DNA of 27,421 bases from Oscillospiraceae bacterium (GTDB lineage: Bacteria; Bacillota_A; Clostridia; Oscillospirales; Oscillospiraceae), in assembly GCA_902786615.1 (NCBI GenBank), contig CADADE010000030.1:1-27421 (forward strand), written 5' to 3'. Shown here piece by piece: positions 22,066 to 27,421 of the stretch (position 1 is its first letter; each line of letters starts with the position of its first letter). Made by a program: the position numbers and the translations under genes. Below the pieces are notes generated by a model that saw nothing but the letters and a program-made list of their open reading frames with translations, was not told the origin of the DNA and made no database searches.

Positions 22066-22093
22066 ATATTAACACGATACGAGAATATTGCAA
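22066..22093 (-). promoter_or_regulatory. promoter of the serine-hydrolase operon
   Basis: On the minus strand: TTGCAA (22088-22093), 16-base spacer, TAATAT (22066-22071), about 35 bases before the ATG. Confidence 0.55.
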
Positions 22094-22165
22094 GAGGAAA
22101 TCCGGGGAAAAACACGGTTTTTGTGGAAAAAAGGGGAAACAGGAAGCCGGGCGGGGCGCAACGTT

Positions 22166-23089
22166 TTATCCCTCCATAATGTGCATGGCCCGGAGCGCCG
22201 GACTTTCGATGTGCGACGCGATCTCAAAGGCGTGGGGTTCCAGATAGTCCCAGCTCCCGTGCGTCAGGTGCTGGGCTTTGAGTTCACACACGACGGAGGC
22301 GCAGATATCCTCCACTACGGCGGACTTGAGGATGCGGCCCTGCTCATCGTTCTCAGCAGTCAGCAGAAATTCCAGCGCGTCCTTCATCCCGGCGAGCTTT
22401 TCAAGCTTGTCCATCCCTCTCAGCTGCCACTTGTAGTAGGGCATGTGGCGGCGGTTGAGCAGATAAATAGCCCCGCAGGCGGCGTTGACAAACTCCGCCA
22501 TCGCCAGCATCGCCGCGCCGTACTCCCCGTGGCGCACACAGCGGGGATAGTTGTACTGCCCCGCCTGGGCCATAGTGATCACCCGGGCTGCCAGCTTCTT
22601 AAGGCGCACATCCTCCGGCATCCCGTGCAGCAGCGTCTCGCGGATGGATGAAAACAACCCCTGATCGTCGCGGAAAACCGCTCCGTTTGTCGCCTCGGCC
22701 AGCGCGTGAGAGGGCAGGGACAGCCACTGCAGATTGCTCTCCGGTGCGCCGCCGCAGCCCGTGTAGCGGCTGTAAAAATCCGAAATGCGCCGCACGCCCC
22801 GGCCGGTTTCGCTCAGGGCGCTGCGCTCCTCCGCCTTTCTAAACGGCAGAGCGCGATAGGCGCGGGCGAGCTGTACGCCGATGGCACGGTCCGTCTCGTC
22901 GTCCACCCAGAGGCAAAAGCCCTCCGGAAAGTCGTGGTCGCGGGAGAGCTCATCGTCAAAGCCGAAGCACTCCGACCCGTGACCGGCGAGACCCACGGCG
23001 ATGCGGCCGGCCCACCGGGGAAAGAGCCGGTCGATCATGTCCGCGCCGTAACGCTCATAGAGGCTTCGGGCTTCTTCAAGTCCCTGCAT
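22166..23089 (-). CDS. DUF4037 protein with nucleotidyltransferase-fold active site
   Basis: A 307-residue cytoplasmic protein. AGHGSECFGFDDELSRDHDF (35-54) matches both the DUF4037 signature and the general nucleotidyltransferase pattern hG[GS]x9-13Dh[DE]h: Gly38-Ser39, Asp51 and Asp53. The metal-binding acids are kept, so the protein may be an active nucleotidyltransferase like the Polbeta superfamily enzymes that modify RNA, proteins or small molecules. The rest is helical with conserved-looking NLQW, NYPRCVRHGEYG and HMPYYKWQLRGMDKL segments. The ATG at 23089 has GGAGGA five bases upstream, and its first 14 bases overlap the end of the TPR gene; a longer frame to 23191 has no ribosome site. 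The substrate is unknown. Confidence 0.8.
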   Translation of the reverse strand: MQGLEEARSLYERYGADMIDRLFPRWAGRIAVGLAGHGSECFGFDDELSRDHDFPEGFCLWVDDETDRAIGVQLARAYRALPFRKAEERSALSETGRGVRRISDFYSRYTGCGGAPESNLQWLSLPSHALAEATNGAVFRDDQGLFSSIRETLLHGMPEDVRLKKLAARVITMAQAGQYNYPRCVRHGEYGAAMLAMAEFVNAACGAIYLLNRRHMPYYKWQLRGMDKLEKLAGMKDALEFLLTAENDEQGRILKSAVVEDICASVVCELKAQHLTHGSWDYLEPHAFEIASHIESPALRAMHIMEG

Positions 23090-23891
23090 AGATGTCCTCC
23101 GATCTCTTTCGCAGCGTGTTCGCGTACAAAAAATAGCCGAAATAATCAAAGGTCGGCGCGCACTTGGAGATGGTGAAGGCGTGATAGCCATCGTGCCGAA
23201 GCCCCGGCGCGTTGAGGCACTCCCAGGCCTTTTCGAGACACTCTCCGATGCGCTCGTCCTCCAGATCGCGCCAGCCGTACATCTCCGCGAGATTGCACCA
23301 GGTCACGGCGCTGTCGTTCTCCTGTCCGCCAATCTTTTCGAGGATCGCGAGGGCGAGCTTAAAACAGCGCTCAGCGTTCGGCACATCGCCCGTCTCGTCG
23401 TAGCTCAGGGCCATGTTGTTGTAGAGCCCCGCAAAACGGTAATCGCCTGGATCGAGATTGTCGGCGTAGACCCGCGCGACGTGGGTGAAGATGGGAATGG
23501 AGTCTTTCGCGTGCCCGAAGGCCTTGAGCGTCGTTGCGGCATTCAGAAGAATCGTCGCCCCGGAGACCGTGCGGCCCATGCGGTGGGCAAGGATAAGCTC
23601 CAGCGCGCGCTTCACCGCGGCAAGACCCTTTTCCGCCTCGCCTGTGCGGCGGTACTGCCCCAGCAGTTCGCTCGTCAGACTGAGCTCGGCGCGCCAGTCC
23701 CCGGCGGCGTGCGCCCCGGCCTGCTCGTGCTCCAGAAGATCCCGCGCGTCTGCTTCACGCCCCGCATTGCAGAGCGCATCCACTTCCCGGATGACCTGCG
23801 GCACCTGCACGGCGGAAGGGCAGGGCTCCGCGTCCGGCGTACCGGTATATTGCGTTGTGTCGAAAATGCAGCAAAATTCGTTGTGATCCAT
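23076..23891 (-). CDS. tetratricopeptide-repeat protein partner of DUF4037
   Basis: A 271-residue, all-helical protein with TPR-like pairs in the middle: LLGQYRRTGEAEKGLAAVKR, LYNNMALSYDETGDVPNAER and AVTWCNLAEMYGWRDLEDER show the usual Ala/Gly/Tyr spacing. No enzyme motif is seen, so it is probably a binding scaffold. The N-terminal 30 residues are different, starting MDHNEFCCIFD. AAAGGA precedes the ATG. The downstream DUF4037 gene overlaps it by 14 bases, implying coupled translation and a joint function, perhaps substrate selection for the nucleotidyltransferase. Confidence 0.78.
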   Translation of the reverse strand: MDHNEFCCIFDTTQYTGTPDAEPCPSAVQVPQVIREVDALCNAGREADARDLLEHEQAGAHAAGDWRAELSLTSELLGQYRRTGEAEKGLAAVKRALELILAHRMGRTVSGATILLNAATTLKAFGHAKDSIPIFTHVARVYADNLDPGDYRFAGLYNNMALSYDETGDVPNAERCFKLALAILEKIGGQENDSAVTWCNLAEMYGWRDLEDERIGECLEKAWECLNAPGLRHDGYHAFTISKCAPTFDYFGYFLYANTLRKRSEDIYAGT

Positions 23892-23929
23892 AAAATCCTT
23901 TCCTGTCCGGGGATGATTTTTTCGGCTTC

Positions 23930-23958
23930 ATTATAGCACACTCCCGCAGCCTCGCCAA
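23930..23958 (-). promoter_or_regulatory. sigma-A promoter of the TPR-DUF4037 operon
   Basis: On the minus strand: TTGGCG (23953-23958), 17-base spacer, perfect TATAAT (23930-23935). It stands back to back with the promoter of the next gene, with seven bases between the two -35 boxes. Confidence 0.65.
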
Positions 23959-23965
23959 CATGATC

Positions 23966-23994
23966 TTGAAAGAAGATCCGGAAATGGGTATAAT
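23966..23994 (+). promoter_or_regulatory. sigma-A promoter of the yyaL-like gene
   Basis: TTGAAA (23966-23971), 17-base spacer, perfect TATAAT (23989-23994), 30 bases before the ATG. Confidence 0.75.
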
Positions 23995-24024
23995 ATAGGA
24001 AAGTATTTCATCTGGAGGCCCGGC

Positions 24025-25998
24025 ATGAGCAATCGACTGAAAAACGAAAAATCCCCCTATCTGCGTCAGCACGCGGAAAATCCCGTGGACTGGTATCCCT
24101 GGGGGGAGGAGGCCTTTGAAAAGGCGCGGCGGGAGGACAAGCCCGTCTTTCTCTCCATCGGCTATGCTACCTGCCACTGGTGTCACGTCATGGCGCATGA
24201 ATCCTTTGAGGATGAGGGTGTGGCGGCGATCCTCAACGCGCATTACGTTCCAATCAAGGTGGACAGAGAAGAGCGGCCGGATATTGACAGCGTGTATATG
24301 AAGGCCTGCATCGCCGCAAACGGCAGCGGCGGCTGGCCGCTCACCGCGATCCTCACCCCGGAGCAGGAGCCGTTCTTCATCGGCACCTACTTCCCGAAGG
24401 AGAACCGGGGCGGGCGTATGGGTCTGCGCTTTCTCCTCGGCGCGATTGCGGAAAAATGGAAAACCGGGCGGGAGGAGCTTCTGCACACCGCGAAGGAGAT
24501 GACCGCCTACCTGCGTCAGGAGAGCGAGGCGGCAGAGCCGACGGACGAACTGCCGAAGAAGGCCATGGAGCAGCTTATGCGCTCTTATGACAAGGAGTAC
24601 GGCGGCTTTGGCTGGTCGACCAAGTTCCCCTCGCCACATAACCTGCTGTTTCTGATGGCGTACTCCGCACACAGCGGAGACCGGAAGCCCCGTGAGGCGG
24701 TGGAGCATACCCTGCGCCAGATGCTCCGCGGCGGGATATATGACCATTTCGGCGGCGGCTTCTGCCGCTATTCCACCGACAGGGAATGGCTCAAGCCCCA
24801 TTTTGAAAAGACGCTCTACGATAACGCCCTGCTTGCCCTCACCTGTACCGAGGCCTGGCAGGACGGTCACATGGCCATGTGGCGCGAGGCGGCGGAGCAG
24901 ACGCTCGACTACTGCCTGCGTGAGCTCAAGTCGCCTGACGGCGGCTTTTACAGCGGCCAGGACGCGGACAGCGGCGGACAGGAGGGCGCCTACTATCTTT
25001 TCACGCCGGAGGAGGTCTGCAAGGTCCTCGGCCGGGAGGCGGGAAAGCACTTCAGCGAATGCTACGATATCACCGCAGAAGGCAACTTCGAGGGAAAGAG
25101 CATTCCCAACCTGCTGCTCAACAACCGCTGGAACTTCCTGCCGGAGGGCTATGACGAATACCGCGAAAAGCTGCGCGAATACCGCGCCGGGCGTATGCCG
25201 CTCTTTACCGACAACAAGATCCTCACGGGCTGGAACGGACTGATGCTGATGGCGCTCTCCCGTGCCGCCCGCGCCTTCGGCGACCGGCGCTATCTGATGG
25301 AGGCGCAGGAGCTGGCGGCGTTTCTTCTGCATCACATGCGCGAGGCCGGAAAGTGGAAGGCCCGGCTCTGCGACGGGGAGCTTCGCTTTGACGCCTCCCT
25401 CAGCGATCACTGCTTTGTCGCCCTGGGGCTGCTAGAGCTCTATGGGGCCGACTTCGAACCGCAGCACATTCTGGACGCGGCCGCCGTCGCCGAGGAGCTG
25501 CCCCGGCGCTTTGCCGATCCCCGGGGCGGATACTTTGACACGCCCGCCGACGGGGAAAAGCTTCTGCTTCGCCCCAAAGAGACACAGGACGGCGCCCTGC
25601 CATGCGGCAACAGTGCGGCGGCGGTACTCTTTGACCGGCTTTTCCGTCTCACGGCGGAGGAAAGGCAACGTGCGCTTTTGGACGCCCAGCTTGCTTTCCT
25701 CAGAAGCGCCGCTGGCCGATATCCCGCCGCCTGCGCATTCGGACTGTCAGCCCTGCTTCTGAGCGAGGGACCCGGCCGCGAAACCGTGGCCGTCCTGCCG
25801 GATGAGCACTTCCCGGCGGAGCTGAAGGCAATCCTCGGCAAGTGGTCGCCGGAGACGGTCATTCTGGTCAAAACACCTGCGCGGGCGGAGGCGCTCAGCG
25901 CCGCCGCGCCCTTTACCGCGGAGATGGACGCAAAGAACGGAAAACCCACGTATTATGTCTGTACGGATGGGGCCTGCGCCCTGCCGGTAAGTTATTGA
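24025..25998 (+). CDS. yyaL: thioredoxin-domain protein of the YyaL/SPATA20 family (DUF255)
   Basis: A 657-residue two-domain protein. Residues 1-165 form the DUF255 thioredoxin-like domain: [18 protein letters not shown] (10-27), the redox-like motif CHWCH (50-54) and [11 protein letters not shown]. The remaining 490 residues are an (alpha/alpha)6 barrel like N-acylglucosamine 2-epimerase or glycoside-hydrolase families, with [38 protein letters not shown] and LTGWNGLML blocks. The family is found from bacteria to man (SPATA20) and its reaction is not established. GGAGG lies six bases before the ATG. Length is at the family norm, with no frameshift. A lipoprotein gene follows after 16 bases and is probably co-transcribed. 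Confidence 0.92.
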   Translation: MSNRLKNEKSPYLRQHAENPVDWYPWGEEAFEKARREDKPVFLSIGYATCHWCHVMAHESFEDEGVAAILNAHYVPIKVDREERPDIDSVYMKACIAANGSGGWPLTAILTPEQEPFFIGTYFPKENRGGRMGLRFLLGAIAEKWKTGREELLHTAKEMTAYLRQESEAAEPTDELPKKAMEQLMRSYDKEYGGFGWSTKFPSPHNLLFLMAYSAHSGDRKPREAVEHTLRQMLRGGIYDHFGGGFCRYSTDREWLKPHFEKTLYDNALLALTCTEAWQDGHMAMWREAAEQTLDYCLRELKSPDGGFYSGQDADSGGQEGAYYLFTPEEVCKVLGREAGKHFSECYDITAEGNFEGKSIPNLLLNNRWNFLPEGYDEYREKLREYRAGRMPLFTDNKILTGWNGLMLMALSRAARAFGDRRYLMEAQELAAFLLHHMREAGKWKARLCDGELRFDASLSDHCFVALGLLELYGADFEPQHILDAAAVAEELPRRFADPRGGYFDTPADGEKLLLRPKETQDGALPCGNSAAAVLFDRLFRLTAEERQRALLDAQLAFLRSAAGRYPAACAFGLSALLLSEGPGRETVAVLPDEHFPAELKAILGKWSPETVILVKTPARAEALSAAAPFTAEMDAKNGKPTYYVCTDGACALPVSY

Positions 25999-26014
25999 TC
26001 CGGGGGGTGAACAT

Positions 26015-26623
26015 ATGAGACGAGCTGTCGCACTCCTGCTCTGCCTCTGCATGGCGCTGAGTCTCAGCGGCTGCCGGAGAAAAAAGGGAGCGGAAGCCTC
26101 TCCGATGCCGGCGGTCCCGGTCCAGACGCCGAACCAGGTGTTTGAAGTCAAAATGAGTCTGGAGAATCTCTATACTTATTTTGATTATAAGGAATTTCGC
26201 GCGGACGTGCGGGATGAGAACACCAGCGAGATTAACTCCTCCACCATCGCCTACGGTTTACAGCTCAAACCCGAGTTTACCGCCGCAAACGACGGGGAAC
26301 ACAAGGACACCATGACTTTGTGGTTTGAGGCTGACGGCGCAGTGATGAGCGGAGATTTCCAGATCAATTTTGACGATCTCAGCTTCACCGGCACACCCAC
26401 AAGCAGCGAGCGCGTCCATGTCAGCGAGACGCTGCGCTTCTGGCCGAAGGGGGATCGCACCACAACTTGGGCCTTCGGCAACTATTCCAACAGCAACATC
26501 ATGTATTTTGACAGCTTCCGTGTCACGCAGGTGACGGGGAGCGTCTATCTGAAGCATGCGGATCTCAACGCCTTGCCGACGCCCACCTTTGTCCCGGCTG
26601 CATACGAACTGGAATTTGAGTAA
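26015..26623 (+). CDS. lipoprotein of unknown function
   Basis: A 202-residue exported protein. The N-terminal signal with lipobox LSGC predicts lipid attachment at Cys20 and anchoring on the outer face of the membrane. A short charged and Pro-rich linker leads to a beta-rich domain (about 40-200) that I do not recognise; it holds many Thr, Ser and Phe residues and no Cys. GGGGGGTGA lies just before the ATG. It follows the yyaL-like gene by 16 bases with no terminator or promoter between. It is convergent with the Rrf2 regulator, with a shared hairpin. Confidence 0.78.
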   Translation: MRRAVALLLCLCMALSLSGCRRKKGAEASPMPAVPVQTPNQVFEVKMSLENLYTYFDYKEFRADVRDENTSEINSSTIAYGLQLKPEFTAANDGEHKDTMTLWFEADGAVMSGDFQINFDDLSFTGTPTSSERVHVSETLRFWPKGDRTTTWAFGNYSNSNIMYFDSFRVTQVTGSVYLKHADLNALPTPTFVPAAYELEFE

Positions 26624-26662
26624 AAAAAGAGTCTTGCGGAAAAGCGCTTTCCGCAAGGCTCT
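26622..26662 (-). terminator. intrinsic terminator of the Rrf2-family gene
   Basis: The arms AGAGTCTTGCGGAAA (26628-26642) and TTTCCGCAAGGCTCT (26648-26662) pair at 14 of 15 positions plus one G-U. On the minus strand seven T follow. It may also end the convergent lipoprotein transcript, although no T run follows on the plus strand. Confidence 0.85.
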
Positions 26663-26677
26663 GACATGGTGCGCCTT

Positions 26678-27085
26678 TTATTTCTTTTTCATTAAGTCGG
26701 CAAGCGTTTTGCTGTTCAGATATCCGCTGATAAGCTTGTCCAACTCCTGCCACACGGGAAGTGTGCGGCAGTCTGCTTTGCGTGCACAACCGGACCCGCC
26801 CTTTGCAAGACAGGCGACCGGCGCAAGCTCACCCTCTGCGGCCAGGAGAATTTCGCCAAGGGAATATTCGTCCGGCTCCCGCGTCAGGCGGTAGCCGCCG
26901 CCCTTGCCACGCATACCCTCCACCAGCTTCTGCTCCACCAGCAGGGGCAGGATGCGCTCAAGATACTTCAGTGAAATATCCTGACGATCGGCTACCTCTT
27001 TCATTGCAATAAAGCTTCCGTCGGTGTGCTCTGCCAGATCCACCATTACGCGCAGCGCATAGCGTCCCCGAGTAGATATCATCAT
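26678..27085 (-). CDS. Rrf2-family transcription regulator with three-Cys cluster site (IscR-like)
   Basis: A 135-residue winged-helix regulator. The start MISTRGRYALRVMVDLA, the recognition region SLKYLERILPLLVEQKLV (38-55) and GMRGKGGGYRLTR (57-69) are diagnostic of Rrf2. Cys92, Cys100 and Cys106 lie where IscR binds its 2Fe-2S cluster (spacing in E. coli IscR is 5 and 5; here 7 and 5), so it probably senses iron-sulfur status, redox or nitric oxide. Of two adjacent ATG codons, 27085 has AAGGAG seven bases upstream. The frame is open to 27145 without support. No isc/suf genes are visible, but the window ends nearby. The AT-rich dyad between promoter and gene (ATTTAATCAATTTAAT, 27136-27151) may be an autoregulatory site. 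Confidence 0.88.
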   Translation of the reverse strand: MMISTRGRYALRVMVDLAEHTDGSFIAMKEVADRQDISLKYLERILPLLVEQKLVEGMRGKGGGYRLTREPDEYSLGEILLAAEGELAPVACLAKGGSGCARKADCRTLPVWQELDKLISGYLNSKTLADLMKKK

Positions 27086-27154
27086 GAAAGTGCTCCTTTC
27101 TTTCTCACGTACAAGGCAGTACACAAGACAATCACATTTAATCAATTTAATGTT

Positions 27155-27184
27155 ATTATACTACAGAAACGACGTAATAGTCAA
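27155..27184 (-). promoter_or_regulatory. sigma-A promoter of the Rrf2-family gene
   Basis: On the minus strand: TTGACT (27179-27184), 18-base spacer, perfect TATAAT (27155-27160). The rest of the 27086-27344 gap shows no supported gene. Confidence 0.7.
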
Positions 27185-27298
27185 TTATTGGAAAGCAATA
27201 AATTCAATGAGATTTGCCTGTAAAAATCGTGTGCCCGTCTGTACGATCCGGCATAGAAGGAGAGAAAAGAAAAAAAGAAGAAAAACTGAAAAAAAGCC

Positions 27299-27327
27299 TT
27301 GCAATTTAAAAGGCTTTGTGCTATTAT
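27299..27327 (+). promoter_or_regulatory. promoter of tRNA-Pro
   Basis: TTGCAA (27299-27304), 17-base spacer, TATTAT (27322-27327); the expected start is about ten bases before the mature tRNA. Confidence 0.6.
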
Positions 27328-27344
27328 AATCAAGCGCAAGAGAT

Positions 27345-27420
27345 CCGGGTGTAGCGCAGTTGGTAGCGTGCTTGAATGGGGTTCAAGAGGCCGGAAGTTC
27401 GAATCTTCTCACTCGGACCA
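27345..27420 (+). tRNA. tRNA-Pro, anticodon GGG, CCA encoded
   Basis: A full cloverleaf can be drawn. Acceptor CCGGGTG (27345-27351) pairs with CACTCGG (27410-27416), D stem GCGC with GCGT, anticodon stem CTTGA with TCAAG enclosing ATGGGGT (anticodon GGG at 27378-27380, followed by G37), T stem GGAAG with CTTCT around TTCGAAT. The discriminator is A and CCA is encoded. The C1-G72 pair fits bacterial tRNA-Pro. It reads CCC (and possibly CCU) codons. Confidence 0.95.
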
Positions 27421-27421
27421 A

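Noticed and set aside
22032..22165. Terminator for the DUF4037 operon
   Set aside because: No stem with a U tract could be found on the minus strand in this gap; reading may continue into the next operon.
23755..25410. 551-codon open frame on the minus strand
   Set aside because: Antisense to the YyaL-type gene and overlapping the divergent promoters; composition is not protein-like.

Overview
The window looks like core chromosome of a high-GC member of the Clostridia, most likely Oscillospirales/Oscillospiraceae. The pointers are families typical of that group (DUF6465, DUF6765, a YmfI-type reductase, DUF4037 paired with a TPR protein, DUF4956 with a VTC polymerase), a G+C-rich codon bias that creates long antisense shadow ORFs, strong Shine-Dalgarno sequences with occasional TTG/GTG starts, and canonical sigma-A promoters. 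The genus assignment is inference. I see no phage, plasmid, CRISPR array, rRNA operon or full insertion sequence.

Layout. (1) 1-3160: a Zn/Cd-type P1B ATPase and a separate 72-residue HMA metal-binding protein on the minus strand, with a divergent ArsR-AraC fusion regulator; the two promoters overlap and share a palindrome. (2) 3164-3299: a small palindromic MITE-like element whose end supplies the stop codon of the next gene. (3) 3297-4831, minus: an SDR reductase of the EF-P 5-aminopentanone reductase type overlapping a PlsC-like acyltransferase. (4) 4948-7258, plus: a degenerate S24/LexA-type peptidase-like protein, then an OmpR-type response regulator and its histidine kinase. (5) 7331-9916, minus: a DUF6465 protein with a histone-like tail, then an operon of two small membrane proteins and a DUF6765 protein with a zinc-site-like motif.

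(6) 10146-13711, plus: a VTC-type polyphosphate polymerase, a DUF4956 membrane protein and a membrane-anchored beta-helix (DUF4353) carbohydrate-binding-type protein, closed by a terminator. (7) 13806-14984, plus: a free-standing CARF-nuclease of the DUF1887/Card1/Can2 family with its own promoter and terminator and no CRISPR genes nearby. (8) 15034-17791: CdsA (minus) divergent from a HerA-like DUF853 ATPase with an 11-residue-repeat coiled coil. (9) 17858-22031, minus: an envelope operon of a class-A beta-lactamase-like serine hydrolase, a phosphodiester glycosidase and a degenerate Lgt homologue. (10) 22166-23891, minus: a DUF4037 nucleotidyltransferase-fold protein with a TPR partner. (11) 24025-26623, plus: a YyaL-type thioredoxin-domain protein and a lipoprotein. 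(12) 26678-27085, minus: an Rrf2/IscR-like regulator. (13) 27345-27420: tRNA-Pro(GGG).

No gene-free stretch exceeds 300 bases; the longest (27086-27344) holds the Rrf2 promoter and the tRNA promoter. The best candidates for undescribed biology are the solitary CARF nuclease, the polyphosphate-polymerase/beta-helix operon, the envelope operon with a pseudo-Lgt, the ArsR-AraC metal regulator and the DUF4037-TPR pair. All family assignments come from reading motifs by eye; no database search was run.
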